From Plakobranchus ocellatus (Eukaryota; Mollusca; Gastropoda; Plakobranchidae): a stretch of 52,828 nt of DNA. Shown piece after piece: positions 37,001 to 44,724 of the stretch. Within the stretch, counting starts at the first letter, position 1; every line of letters starts with the position of its first letter. Location of the stretch: contig BLXT01000975.1 in NCBI GenBank assembly GCA_019648995.1, positions 1,441,533-1,494,360 on the forward strand, given 5' to 3'. The translations under genes were made by a program, and so were the position numbers. The notes under the pieces were generated by a model. That model did not search any database. It was given only the letters and a program-made list of their open reading frames with translations, and was not told the origin of the DNA.

Positions 37001-39169
37001 AAATTATTGTGGAAACTTTAGCACTAGAGCCTTATAACTCTTAGACTAGAGAGGCAAATTTTCAGGACTCGCGAAGACCCCAAAGGTGAATTAATGTGGA
37101 GTTTTTAAAAAATTGAAGGGTATTATACAAAAATTCACATAACTTTTTCGTTTTTCAACATAAAACTACAAAACATGCACAAATGGAAAGGAAATTGAAT
37201 ACAGCTTTATTTGAAATACAATTTATACCACCAAACTGTTTGCCTTTATGTTTATTTGTGTGTTTGTCAGTGTGTTAGGCCATATGGACTGGCTGAGGGG
37301 TCAAAGGGGGTGTAGGTGTCAAAGAGCTCCTTCTGTGGTACATTTCAAAGCATCCAGGGACACAGAGGGACACAGCACACTTCTTGCACTGATAGGCAGT
37401 TTGTTTTCTTTTGTATCCACTCCTATCAGCTTTGTCAAAGCAAGATCAGATTTTTCAAATAACCCTGTAGGAATAATTAGTCAATGAATCATTGCATCTC
37501 AGGTAGAGTTACATCTTCCCTGTGTCTAGAATGTTCAGATAAATCACATGTCACATCAATCCAGCCCTTTGCATAAGTGTTTGATTGTTCTACCTACTCT
37601 TCCACAATGGCATCATCTACAAACAATTAAAAAAAAAATCTTGGGATTAGAGTCTTCAGGCAAGTCCACTAGCAGCCATGTCTACCAGAAAATGGTTCAG
37701 GTAGTGGAGGTGATGCATCTCAAAACCAACCATTTGCTAGATCTACATCTAAATCTTGATCTCCAGGAGCTTGAACCATAGACTCAGGGTTCCTAACAAG
37801 TCTCCTAATTATCAACTGTGCATCTTGTACAAATTCATCACTATCATTGCCATTTTCGTCTGCATACAGTTCCTCAAACAAGTCAGGAATTGGGACCTGT
37901 CCAGTCATGATTTCAACAGCAGAGCACATTCAGCTCCACACTTGTTTACTTCTCAATTTCTATCACAATCTGAAGCGTAGACTGCCAGTTTGAGAAAGGG
38001 GAATCCCCTTAGAAAGAAACTTAGCCTTTTCTGGTTGTTCCGTGTGTGTAAAATTGTATACTAGAATACTAGACTAGGTGTAGTGCTATTGCGACTATAG
38101 TTGCAATAACCTCTTGGAGCCCATGTAAACCACCGCGACTATAGTCTGATAACCTTGGTAAGAGTTAATAATTTGTATTGACCCAAAGCGGAAAATAAAG
38201 GAGAATCTTCAACCTCAAGTATCTTTTGACAGTTGTTTTTTTTTTTGCTCAATAAAAGGTAAATAGCTCATAATTCAATTGTTCAAAATACTACCTGTGA
38301 ATTATTTGCAGTGGTTGCCTGCATACAGTATTTTCTCCTGACTTTTACTTTTAAATATTTGTTTACAAGCCTTCTTCCCCTACCTGCATACTAAAACCTC
38401 TTGGTGTAGCATTTTCAAGGTAAAAACTAGTTTAATTTTAAAATATATATATATTCATCCAAATCCACTAATTTAATGTGTTTTCAAGACAAGTTTTTAG
38501 GAGTGTTTGAGAAAAAATGTGATTTTGTTTTTCCATTGAAACTCGCAGATTTGATTTTCTAACTATGAGCCATGCAAACTGTAATGTGAGGGAAAATTTT
38601 TCATGCCTCTGCTTTCAATCAATATTAAAAAAAAAAAATTTTTTTTTGAAGAATAGATCTAAAGCAGCAGATATGTACCAGGGATATTGAAAGTGATGCA
38701 ATAACCATAAGAAAACTTAGGCTAGGACATTCTTAAACTGGATAAGAAAAAATGTAAAATGAGTTTAATGATGAGTATTTGTGAATTCAGATGGGGCTTT
38801 TACAAGCATTTTTTTTTCCATGGGTGCGTACTTCATTTTTGGAAAACATGTTTTCTCTCATTTTGAAAACTTGTGGTTGTAAAAAAATGTGCCTTTTCAC
38901 AAGATATATTTGTTCAGGCATTAAATTGCTGGAATTAAAAAAAAAAAGAACAATTTAAAAAAACCATCCACAACCCTTTTAAAACAAACGACTATTTTCA
39001 TTTATTCTGTTCTCAATATTTCTCCCAAATTTCAGGTGGAAATGGCTACATCAATGATTACCCAACAGGGCGTCTCTTGAGGGATGCAAAGTTATATGAG
39101 ATTGGGGCTGGCACTAGCGAGGTCAGAAGGATGATAATTGCCCGTGCCATTAATGCATACTATCGTTGA
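6763..39169 (+). CDS. IVD: Isovaleryl-CoA dehydrogenase, 12 coding positions, spliced
   Basis: IVD is the mitochondrial FAD enzyme that oxidises isovaleryl-CoA to 3-methylcrotonyl-CoA in leucine catabolism and passes electrons to ETF. Coding exons: 6763-6939, 9294-9383, 11029-11080, 15130-15299, 16180-16273, 19946-20082, 20342-20438, one of 25810-25903 / 26027-26120 / 29855-29948, 34467-34548, 35074-35178, 35938-36010, 39036-39169. Every junction is GT-AG except the donor of the second exon-8 copy, and phases agree throughout. The product is 434 aa against about 425 in human. The N-terminus is Arg-rich without acids for about 28 residues (import peptide). Acyl-CoA dehydrogenase signature 1 ([10 protein letters not shown], about 174-183) and signature 2 (QILGGNGY...D...R...D, about 388-407) are present. 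The catalytic base is Glu294 in LDIER, the IVD/LCAD position, and the C-terminal YEIGAGTSE lacks the MCAD-type glutamate, which argues for IVD over other ACADs. Assignment is by remembered similarity to human IVD. Confidence 0.96.
6940..9293 (+). other. IVD intron 1
   Basis: GT-AG intron with the tandem repeat at 7366-7631. Otherwise ordinary AT-rich sequence; no second exon or RNA gene seen. Confidence 0.85.
7366..7631. repeat. About 96-bp tandem repeat in IVD intron 1
   Basis: Two and a half imperfect units. The landmark TCTAAAAAGGATTTCCTC starts at 7451 and 7547 (period 96); AAAGACATTATGACTTTCATTG recurs in each unit in variant form, and a partial third copy ends near 7631. A short open frame here is repeat-derived. 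Confidence 0.85.
9294..9383 (+). CDS. IVD: IVD exon 2
   Basis: 90 nt, phase 0 to 0, residues 60-89 (starts [20 protein letters not shown]). It lies in the N-terminal helical domain of acyl-CoA dehydrogenases. Acceptor CCACAG and donor CGG|GTATGA. The size equals that of human IVD exon 2 as I remember it, consistent with an old conserved gene structure. Confidence 0.94.
9384..11028 (+). other. IVD intron 2
   Basis: GT-AG intron; AT-rich, no coding or repeat structure recognised. Confidence 0.85.
11029..11080 (+). CDS. IVD: IVD exon 3
   Basis: 52 nt. Encodes [17 protein letters not shown] plus the first base of a Ser codon completed by exon 4. Acceptor TTTTTCTCTCAG and donor CCAA|GTATGT. Matches the human FWKQLGNLGVLGITAP segment of the helical domain. 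Confidence 0.93.
11386..11436 (-). repeat. Hammerhead-like motif, possible Penelope-type remnant
   Basis: On the minus strand CTGATGAAGCC, a loop, then GGCAAAAC. CUGAUGA plus a GC stem and a GAAAC-like box is the hammerhead ribozyme core often seen in Penelope-like elements. The match is partial and no reverse transcriptase is adjacent. Confidence 0.4.
12037..12213. repeat. 59-bp tandem left-end repeat, three units
   Basis: TTAA occurs at 12037, 12096 and 12155, exactly 59 bp apart. The first two are followed by CTGATTCA(T/G)TCCCAT(A/G)AG, and all carry a GC-rich palindromic piece (AGCCGTTGTCAGCGGCT type). Three successive transposon left ends are stacked in front of the element. Confidence 0.85.
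12155..13188 (+). mobile_element. piggyBac-like deletion derivative, copy 1
   Basis: Bounded by TTAA at 12155-12158 and 13185-13188. The right end GTGGGACTGAATCAG|TTAA is the inverse of TTAACTGATTCAGTCCCA at 12096, giving a TIR and the TTAA target typical of piggyBac. It carries a 66-codon frame (12361-12561) starting [20 protein letters not shown] and rich in Asp/Ser ([12 protein letters not shown]), like piggyBac transposase N-termini. The catalytic core is absent. About 1030 bp, nearly identical to the next copy, so young. Confidence 0.75.
13185..14226 (+). mobile_element. piggyBac-like deletion derivative, copy 2
   Basis: Tandem partner of the preceding element, sharing the TTAA at 13185-13188 and ending at TTAA 14223-14226. 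It has the same 66-codon acidic frame at 13397-13597, and a Ser/Arg-rich frame in another register (about 13643-13804) built on TCTAGATCT words. The repeat period is about 1035 bp. No DDD core is present, so it could move only with help from another transposase. Confidence 0.75.
15130..15299 (+). CDS. IVD: IVD exon 4
   Basis: 170 nt; with exon 3 it makes 74 whole codons. Encodes (S)[18 protein letters not shown] and the strongly conserved [20 protein letters not shown] region ending KYLPE. This covers helices lining the flavin and acyl pocket. Acceptor TTCTCAG, donor GAG|GTAATT. An open frame on the opposite strand is only its shadow. Confidence 0.96.
15300..16179 (+). other. IVD intron 4
   Basis: GT-AG intron. 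Contains a repeat-like stretch (about 15470-15605) in which ATGCCTGACACAAAAGAATC is echoed by ATGTCTGGCAAAAGAGAATC, resembling interspersed-repeat tails. No gene. Confidence 0.75.
16180..16273 (+). CDS. IVD: IVD exon 5: ACAD signature 1
   Basis: 94 nt, phase 0 in and 1 out. Encodes [20 protein letters not shown] then [21 protein letters not shown] fits the family signature contacting FAD and substrate at the start of the beta domain. Acceptor TTTCTCAAAG, donor AAGG|GTATTT. This exon is also 94 nt long, but it shares no sequence with the exon-8 copies. Confidence 0.96.
16895..17800 (+). mobile_element. LINE (non-LTR retrotransposon) reverse-transcriptase relic
   Basis: 5'-truncated and broken. 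Recognisable pieces in order: [17 protein letters not shown] (about 16950), RYADNTVLI at about 17069, a degenerate RT active-site box with YADN in place of YADD, then [37 protein letters not shown], and near the 3' end [16 protein letters not shown]. The order is that of the RT palm, thumb and C-terminus of animal LINEs of the RTE/Jockey-like kind. Several stops and frame changes show it is old and dead. Exact clade not determined. Confidence 0.85.
17985..18285. repeat. Dispersed repeat, copy 1
   Basis: Shares segments such as GCATTTCTGCAGATTTCTGC, AATGGCTTTATTTGCA, TTTCTGG(T/G)GGAGCATG and TTAGGTATGCT with 33128-33426, in the same order and orientation. Family unknown; it looks like part of an interspersed element. 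Confidence 0.8.
19946..20082 (+). CDS. IVD: IVD exon 6: beta domain
   Basis: 137 nt, phase 1 in and 0 out. Encodes (G)[20 protein letters not shown] then [37 protein letters not shown] is near-invariant in IVD and forms the beta-domain wall around the flavin. The frame is open for about 115 nt upstream of the acceptor CACATCTTAG, but that extension is AT-rich and unlike any ACAD. Confidence 0.96.
20342..20438 (+). CDS. IVD: IVD exon 7
   Basis: 97 nt, phase 0 in and 1 out. Encodes [20 protein letters not shown] then [12 protein letters not shown], all typical IVD, and ends with the first G of a codon to be completed by an exon-8 variant (G+CT gives Ala with 8c; G+TG gives Val with 8a or 8b). 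Acceptor GCATTATAG, donor CCAG|GTATCA. Any of three downstream acceptors could pair with this donor. Confidence 0.96.
22480..22514. other. Assembly gap (35 N)
   Basis: Run of N. Flanked by A-rich sequence; an open frame across it is meaningless. Confidence 0.99.
22984..23660. repeat. CT-rich satellite with about 75-120 bp subunits
   Basis: Long (CT)n tracts at about 22984-23058, 23178-23210, 23338-23376 and 23510-23570. They are interspersed with a recurring unit CTTTTATCACTCTGAGTGTC then CTCAGTAATTCTCACTCTTTC (near 23221, 23288, 23384, 23458 and 23584). Open frames of Ser-Leu repeats are its translation. Confidence 0.95.
23883..24563. mobile_element. piggyBac-type MITE, 681 bp
   Basis: Bounded by TTAA at 23883-23886 and 24560-24563. 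TIRs CTGTTTCACTACCC and, inverted, CTGATTCACTACCC differ at one base in 14, and resemble the CTGATTCAGTCCC ends of the intron-3 elements. Two small hairpins (AGCCGTTTTTTCCGGCT and AGCCGGTAAAACCGGCT) lie by the left end. No coding frame. Confidence 0.8.
25810..25903 (+). CDS. IVD: IVD alternative exon 8a (variant catalytic exon)
   Basis: 94 nt, fully open in the IVD frame, same entry phase (1) and exit phase (2) as the canonical copy. Encodes (V)[10 protein letters not shown] followed by [19 protein letters not shown] and L(G). Acceptor TTTGTCTTCACAAG, with AAG rather than CAG; donor AGG|GTGAGA is good. The catalytic Glu and following Arg are kept, but LVL after ER becomes GIG, and MSG becomes FGG. 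By hand count it is about 68% identical in nucleotides to 8b and about 60% to 8c. I infer a functional mutually exclusive exon; RNA evidence is not available here. Confidence 0.8.
26027..26120 (+). CDS. IVD: IVD alternative exon 8b, possibly decaying
   Basis: 94 nt, open in frame. Encodes (V)[10 protein letters not shown] followed by [19 protein letters not shown] and A(G). Acceptor TTTGACTTTATCAG is good. It lies only 123 nt after 8a. At the expected donor the sequence is GG|CGAGGA rather than GG|GT. A GC donor one base earlier would leave 93 nt and break the frame into exon 9 (GAA then TAA). Reading straight on gives about nine more residues and then TGA. Hence either a recently disabled copy, a truncating exon, or a sequence error at the donor. 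The intact 31-codon frame argues the loss is recent. Confidence 0.6.
26148..26172. repeat. (TA)n microsatellite
   Basis: About 12 TA units, 28 bp after the end of exon copy 8b. Confidence 0.95.
28384..28505 (-). mobile_element. tRNA-derived SINE remnant
   Basis: Minus strand: A-box-like TGGTGCAATCAGTAGGGT (28486-28469) and B-box-like AGTTCAATCCT (28451-28441) at tRNA spacing, followed by a non-tRNA body. Diverged. Confidence 0.6.
28885..29133. repeat. Long inverted repeat with hammerhead-like cores
   Basis: Perfect 37-bp arms at 28885-28921 and 29097-29133 (AAAGAATACAACCACCAACT... and its reverse complement), plus inner imperfect arms around ATCACAAATAAAA / TTTTATTTGTGAT. CTTGATGAAGCC then GGCAAAATG (about 29043-29069) and a mirrored motif with GCGAAACGTAAC on the other strand resemble hammerhead cores carried by Penelope-like elements. 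No protein-coding part remains. Confidence 0.7.
29206..29470 (+). mobile_element. tRNA-derived SINE
   Basis: GGGGAAGCTGTGGCTCATC contains the A box and GGTTTGAATCC (29260-29270) the B box; a body with CCACCCAGCACTAAATGGGT follows. Imperfect flanking direct repeats TTACTTTGCTCAA (29190-29202) and TTACTTTTTGCTCAA (29471-29485) look like target-site duplications. Inserted about 370 bp before exon 8c. Confidence 0.82.
29855..29948 (+). CDS. IVD: IVD exon 8c (canonical catalytic exon)
   Basis: 94 nt, phase 1 in and 2 out. Encodes (A)[10 protein letters not shown] followed by [19 protein letters not shown] and I(G), the closest of the three copies to human IVD ([19 protein letters not shown]). Glu294 is the catalytic base that removes the alpha proton; IVD and LCAD keep it here rather than at the C-terminal site used by MCAD and SCAD. 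Acceptor TTCACATCCAG and donor TTGG|GTATGT. This is the default exon for a working enzyme. Confidence 0.95.
31008..31064. repeat. A-rich homopolymer tract
   Basis: AAAATATT then nearly uninterrupted A with single G interruptions, possibly an old retroposon tail. No element recognised in front of it. Confidence 0.85.
32562..32860. repeat. Second copy of the hammerhead-like inverted-repeat family
   Basis: Arms TCACCCTTAAGGCTTTAT... (32562 onward) and ...AATAAAGCCTTAAGGGTGA (to about 32695) around a CACAAATAAAAT / ATTATTTGTG inner stem. The right flank (AAGTTTAAGTTGGTGGTTGT and TATATGTTTCTGGGAGTGC, to about 32860) matches the reverse complement of 28790-28921, so this and the 28.9-kb repeat are one family. 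Confidence 0.7.
33128..33426. repeat. Dispersed repeat, copy 2
   Basis: Diverged partner of 17985-18285. The copies sit on either side of the exon-8 cluster, about 15 kb apart. Confidence 0.8.
33717..33873. other. Assembly gap (157 N)
   Basis: Run of N followed by a poly-T stretch. Confidence 0.99.
34467..34548 (+). CDS. IVD: IVD exon 9
   Basis: 82 nt, phase 2 in and 0 out; its first A completes a Gly codon with GG from exon 8. Encodes [20 protein letters not shown] then EKIGHFQ, matching the helix after the catalytic base; the R-E-x-FG-x-KIGHFQ stretch is conserved across ACADs. Acceptor TTTCAG, donor CAG|GTAAAG. Confidence 0.95.
34549..35937 (+). other. IVD introns 9 and 10
   Basis: 34549-35073 and 35179-35937, GT-AG, around exon 10. 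Intron 9 has a short stretch (about 34715-34800: GGGAAAACTCATTTTGTGAA, TTCATGTTTCTCTC) that recurs diverged at about 36100-36165 in intron 11. Confidence 0.75.
35074..35178 (+). CDS. IVD: IVD exon 10
   Basis: 105 nt, phase 0 to 0, residues 332-366: [20 protein letters not shown] then [16 protein letters not shown]-terminal helical domain; KMADMY is typical of the family. Acceptor TTTTTCACAG, donor AAC|GTAAGT. Confidence 0.95.
35938..36010 (+). CDS. IVD: IVD exon 11
   Basis: 73 nt, phase 0 in and 1 out. Encodes [20 protein letters not shown] then IQIL and the first G of a Gly codon. Carries the first part of ACAD signature 2, which contacts FAD across the dimer. Acceptor CTCCACAG, donor CTTG|GTAAGG. 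Confidence 0.95.
36011..39035 (+). other. IVD intron 11
   Basis: 3-kb GT-AG intron hosting the piggyBac relic at 37034-38168 in antisense orientation. Elsewhere AT-rich with no further genes seen. Confidence 0.8.
37034..38168 (-). mobile_element. piggyBac relic with acidic N-terminus and C-terminal cysteine-rich domain
   Basis: Minus strand. At 37929-37720 an acidic frame [20 protein letters not shown] then [13 protein letters not shown] resembles a piggyBac N-terminus. At about 37440-37319 a second piece reads [20 protein letters not shown] then a stop: the Cys-rich zinc-binding domain that ends piggyBac transposases. The catalytic middle is missing. Candidate ends: TTAACTCTTACC (minus strand at 38168) and ATAACTCTTAGA at 37034, the latter with a decayed TTAA. 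Internal palindrome GCGACTATAGT(T/C) near 38090 and 38138. Ends are less certain than the coding pieces. Confidence 0.75.
39036..39169 (+). CDS. IVD: IVD exon 12 with stop codon
   Basis: 134 nt. Encodes (G)[20 protein letters not shown], then [20 protein letters not shown] and YYR, then TGA. Completes ACAD signature 2. The IGAGTSE segment has no glutamate where MCAD keeps its base, as in all IVDs. Acceptor CAAATTTCAG. The 3' UTR is unannotated; the first clear AATAAA lies at 39524-39529, about 355 nt after the stop, with other AT-rich candidates beyond. Confidence 0.96.
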
Positions 39170-39523
39170 AACTGTTACTATTAACTTGAATTTTTGGGGG
39201 ATGGCTGCTTTATGTAAAATGGATAACATATTTGTAGCTTGCTTCTAAAACTCATTGAACCTAAACATTTCTAAAATTTTTATTTCTTTAATCTAATAAC
39301 TGTGTATGTAATTTATGTGAGCTTTTATAGTTCAGGGAAAGAACTAGTCAGTTTTTTTGTTTGTTTTTTTTAAATAAGATAAAAAATAGCAAGATATTCT
39401 AATAGACTTATTCAGTGATGTGTTTAGAAAAGTTAAAGAGCATTTCTTTGGTTAATGTCGGTCTCCTATGTATACACTTTTTTTCAGCTTTCTTGAATTA
39501 CTTCTAGATCTCAGCAGTATTTA

Positions 39524-39529
39524 AATAAA
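39524..39529 (+). terminator. Candidate IVD polyadenylation signal
   Basis: AATAAA about 355 nt downstream of the IVD stop. The region is so AT-rich that several other hexamers follow, so the real site is uncertain. Confidence 0.35.
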
Positions 39530-41140
39530 AAACATAAAAGAATGATTCCTTCAAAGAACATAGTAGAGAAATCTCAAAATTAATACCTTTGTCAAAACTT
39601 TTCCTTTTGGTTGTCATAAAGAATTAGAACTCTAGAGAGCAACAGTTACTCTCACTAAAATTGCATTTCTTATTTATCTCTATGTACAAGAGGGATTTCG
39701 TGTTTGAATTCATGTGGGAAGAAGAAGTCCATATGTCAGGAAACCAGTCCTTATGAGTTGGATGTCATAAATAGTGATCAATGGAAAAAACACATCTTTT
39801 TCTTACAAGCTGTTTTGAAAAGTGTAACCCTTATATTTTGGCTTTTATCAATATGATAATTTTTTAAACCATCACTAAGAAAGAACTCCTACGATATATC
39901 AGTGATTCAAAATGTGTTATTTGGACAAGTTAAAACACATGAATTAAAAATAAAAATTCATCGTTGTCATGTGATATGAAGTTTATTGTTTTACCATTAT
40001 GCTTTTTAGAAATGTAAGATCAAGGTTGATTTATTTAGGATATTCGGCAGGGATTGTTGATATTTTCATTTGTGATATTTTTATAGAAATTTATTAGTCT
40101 CTTTATGTTTTGAATTAAAGGAGGATATATTACCAGGATAAAATGTTGGTGTTTGTTCTTCTCTGCTTTTCATTTTTCCAAGTTTATGTTGAAAAATGTT
40201 TAAGAAACAGATTTGCCATAGCTAGACTTCAAAATAGCTCACTTATTTCAGTACTGTCATTTTTTTAATAATTTCAAAGTTGATAAAAATTCTCGAGTCA
40301 TTGAAAAGAAAAAAAAGAAATTGAACACTTGCAACAATTTTTTTACAGACTCATGAAAAAGTAAATCCAACATCATATATTGGAGATGCTTAATCTAAGC
40401 TCTAATAAAAGAATTATGTTGTAAAAATATGTGGAACCACATATATCAAAATATTTTTTTACTAGCAGTACTTATTTTTGATAAAATATTTGAAAATTGA
40501 CTGATCCATAATGCAAAGTAATGTCCAGAGACCCATCTCAAATTAGCTTAAAGTTACACATAAACAAAAGACTGCTCCAAATCAGGATTCATTGTTTGAC
40601 TATGGGATAGATGTCCTGTTTTTTTTTTTCTCCAGCACCTGATTTTTGAGGTGTGATTACTTTAAGCAGTGAATTTGAGATTTTTACTTTTATGAAAGTT
40701 TTTCTGATTCTAATTTTTTTTTTAAATGTGAAAAAATTGAAAATTTATTTTTATACAGTTATTTACCATTTTAACCCCCTTTTATTTATTGCTGGTCAAA
40801 ACGAACATTTCAAATATTTTTTTTACTTTTTACTTCTAATGTATGATTGACTATTCGTAAATTTTGTATTTTGAGAAAATAACATTGATTCGTTGATAAG
40901 ATGGTATTTTTTGAAAAAACAAAAAACAAAGAAAAAACACAGAAAAGAAAAACCAACTTATCTTTTCCAACATTTTCTAAAACCAATTTCTTTCCAATGT
41001 ACACCAGCCATTGTCATTGATCTTGAATTTTTGAAAATAATGTAAAAGAAATTCTGCATTGACGTGACATCTTGTGTATGTTTTGAAAGAAATTTAACTT
41101 TTTTTTCATTACAAATGAGTTTCAAAGCTAGTTGCTTCTG

Positions 41141-41146
<6 letters not shown>

Positions 41147-41200
<54 letters not shown>
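41147..41200. repeat. (TA)n microsatellite
   Basis: More than 20 TA units; a second shorter tract lies near 41670-41703. An Ile-Tyr open frame is its translation. Confidence 0.95.
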
Positions 41201-41202
<2 letters not shown>

Positions 41203-44200
41203 GAACAATTGCCAAAAGGTGGACCCCTAAATGGCATCTTTTGCAGCATTAAAAAAAAAAGAATCTCCAATTACAAAAGGGAAAAGCCATATTGAGTATC
41301 AGTGAGGTAATACATGTATTGATGCAGAGTTGGACAACAGGAGTAGATCCTTTAAAAAAAATAGGTCTGTCTCCCTATACTTGGTGGTGAATGAGCTTAA
41401 TTTGTTGATGGGTGACCACATTTTTGGTGATTTTGTCATCATAGTTATGTTTGTAACTTATTCATAGTTATGTTTGTAACTTATTTGGTTAATTTAGACA
41501 GGAAGGATGCATCCAAAACTGATTTTTAAAACTTAAAGCAGTACTTTGTATGCCATTTCACTCACAAAATCAAAATTTATGTATTGATGAGTTAATTTTA
41601 TTTTGAATAGTGCTTTATCTTTTACATAAAACTATGATGACAGCTCACGTTTTGGCAAACCCTCATATATTTATATATTAATTATATATATATATATATA
41701 TATAAATCATAAATCTTTTTAGATTATGGTTCTCAGAGTATATTGGTAAAGGTTCAAATGATTTGAACATTAGATTTTTATACGTAGATAATTAGCTGAG
41801 TGAAATTCAAGATGGACAAACATGAAACCACAAGTCAAGTGTTTGTGAAAAATTTTTCGCCTCCATTTTCACTTTGCAAGTACATTAGTAAATGTTCAGA
41901 TTGCATTTCAAATTTTAAAATAAGTGCCAACAATCTTAGGTGACTTTATTTTATTTTTGAGATAGGCTTTTTGACATTTCCAATGAATTTGCTGTGGTCA
42001 TATTTATTAGTGGCGAAAAGTGTTGAATAAAAAAATTCTATCTATGGTAATATGGAAATTAAATTAACTTATGTGATTTTCAAAATCGATCTCCCCCACC
42101 CTATAGTCCAAATCATTTAAAACATAAATGGCATATTTAGCAAAAGATATTCTAAAAAGTAATTGAGTGGGTTTTTTTTTCTCGATTTCTTGAACAGTTT
42201 TTTTTAATATAAAGTTTTATTTTATATTGTGTATGTGGCCTGTCTGAAAGAAGCTTAGGCTCCCAGTTTCGATGGAAAAAGTTAAAAATTTTGTTAAAAA
42301 AGTAAACTTGAAATTAATTAAAAGCCTCTGTAATATTACAGATAATATCAATGTCTGTGCGAGATTTCAAAGAAATCAGCATTTAGATGTGGGAAAAGCT
42401 TTATTTTTTTTTAGATGAAAAAGCCTTTTGTGACAAAAACACAAGTGAAGTGTTTGATTTCCACATATTGTCGATATTGTCTGAAAATATAACATTCTCT
42501 TTTGTGTTTGCTGTTGAATCAAACGCAGGCATGTACAATCGTGTGTAAAATTGATGGGAAGCAAAAGAAACTAGTTTGGTTTAGGTTCAATTTGCAAGTA
42601 ATCAAAACCACAAAAGTTAATCAACACCATTCGGATATTTGTAACAAAACGGTATTGCCACCAAAGACTGCAATTTTACAAAAAAAAATTTTCGGGGACA
42701 GGATAAAGTATATTTTTCCCTCTCCAAAGAGCAAATAAATACCAAAATGAAAAAAAAAATGATATTTTAGGAGACTCTTGAACATGGAAACCGTAAATGA
42801 CTGCTAATTTATTTGGCTCCTTAGGGTTTCTAAAGTTAAAAAAGATGTTCAAGTTTAGACTTCCTCTGTCATAACCTTTTGAAAGTTATAAATATATCTA
42901 TTTATAACTGTGAATATTGACTGTTTTGTAAAGTATATATACACAACTAGCCAAACCTGTTTCTGGTTTTTATCATTTTCCTGAGAGACATTCTCTGGAA
43001 AACCAAATTCTTTACTAAATTTTAATGCGTTTTTTCCCTTGGCACTCAAAATTCTTCTGGTTTCAATCAATAACAATTGTTAAAACTTGTTTGAATACCG
43101 CACCCCTCCCCCCCTTTTTTTTAAATACAACTTTTAAAAAAGCAATGCCCCTAATTATAAACTGCACATTTTTATGCAACTTGGTGCCAATTTCATGATT
43201 CTGAGTTTTTCAGTCTTTGAGATTACCCTGTTTGTTTATGTTTTGGCCAAGGTCAATTATTAATTGATGTAACATTGCAATGTACTTTGGTCTAGCTCTA
43301 GCTACTGGGTGAGGTTGTATTAAGAATACAAAAAATTGTAAAAGACCGATCACAAAATTAAAAAAAAAAGATGTATTTTCAGGTAACCCCCTTCAGCTTC
43401 AAACATACATTCGGAAACGAGCATTATTTTTTTTTTTGAAGTTATACAATTTCCACAGTAAAAAAAAAATGCAGCAGACGTGGGAAAAACGTAAACTGAT
43501 TTTTTTTTTTTTTACACAAAGGTAATTCTATTTATACATTTAACGATAATGGATAAGTGAACGACTTAGTCTGGCATTCTATTTTTAACAGATACAAGAA
43601 CATATATATATTTTTTTTTTTACTTTGAATATGAATTTAAAGGAGATTTTAACAAAGCAAACAAGCACCAAAATACGGAGTTATCTCTTTCCAGTGGTCC
43701 CAGTGATGCTGCCTGTACTGCAACGGGCATTGCCAAAGATGGCTTTTTTAAAGAATGCGCGGGAAGGAACTATTTGGAACTAGAGGGTTATTTTTAATAA
43801 CTGTGTGAGACTGTTTGCTGCTGTTCGTTACCACATTTATTATCATAAACAAAATGCAAAGACATGCGAAATTTGGAGTGCTCTGAACAAAAAGACCGAA
43901 AAGTCACAAGTCTGACTTTTTTTTATAACAAAATTTCTATTATTTATTTTCTAAAACAAATTCAAAAGTCTGAAACGTGGTGTGGAAAATAAACGAGCAC
44001 AAATAGGAATACATTAGAATTCAGTTATTGTAGGCTTCGGCACAGTTTTTCTATGACAAAATTTGATGAAAGATTTAAAGTATTTTTGGCCCAACACGTC
44101 TGCTTTTAATGGATAGATTAATCGTGATGGCCTTTGCCAACCAGGAAGGGATTCAATAATCACCTATATTTTCAAACTGTTAAACGCGTTTATTATAAAC

Positions 44201-44559
44201 GAAGAACGACTTATGATATACGCATATAGAGAACTTGAATGATATGGGACTGGAGCAAGCCAGAACAATATGTCGCTATAGTGTTCCCACGGATTGAAAC
44301 AATTAGTGACAGAATTTGGGTATAATACATTGTACACTGTGAAACTGTAGAAAATTTTTAGAGAAACCAAATGATTTAGACATTAACAGTTATGCAAAAA
44401 AAAAAAAAAAAAAAAATCTGTATGCCATAACAATGGTTGCCTCAATGCAACTAATTTTGTAGCAACATAGCTTGATTAATTATGTTTTTTAAAATATTTT
44501 TTTATTAGCAAGAAGATGAGCCTCAATATACAACAGCTAAATGCTCGTTTTAGATAAGG

Positions 44560-44724
44560 TTTGGTTTTTTTGGTTTTTGTATATAGCCAGTCCACAACAA
44601 GGTGATCTCAGGCTTTCAGGCCCTCCCTCAGGCCAGGGCGCCGGTGGCGGGGCTTGAACCCGCGACAGAGGGGTCCCTGCAGATCTCAGGGCGGACTCAC
44701 TAGCCACTGTGCCACCGACGCCCG
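44560..44724 (-). mobile_element. tRNA-headed SINE with near-intact cloverleaf
   Basis: Minus-strand head 44722-44637 (86 nt) folds as a tRNA. Acceptor stem GGCGTCG/CGGCGCC has 7 pairs with one G-T; anticodon stem CCCTG/CAGGG has loop AGATCTG; T stem GCGGG/CCCGC has loop TTCAAGC. Boxes A (TGGCACAGTGGCTAGTG) and B (GGTTCAAGCCC) are present. A body (GGCCTGAGGGAGGGCCTGAA...) and an A-rich ACAAAAACCAAAAAAACC tail follow, so it is a SINE rather than a tRNA gene; the anticodon loop also lacks T33. Confidence 0.8.

Noticed and set aside
44637-44722. Functional tRNA gene on the minus strand
   Set aside because: The fold is good, but the anticodon loop lacks T33 and a SINE body plus A-rich tail follow directly.
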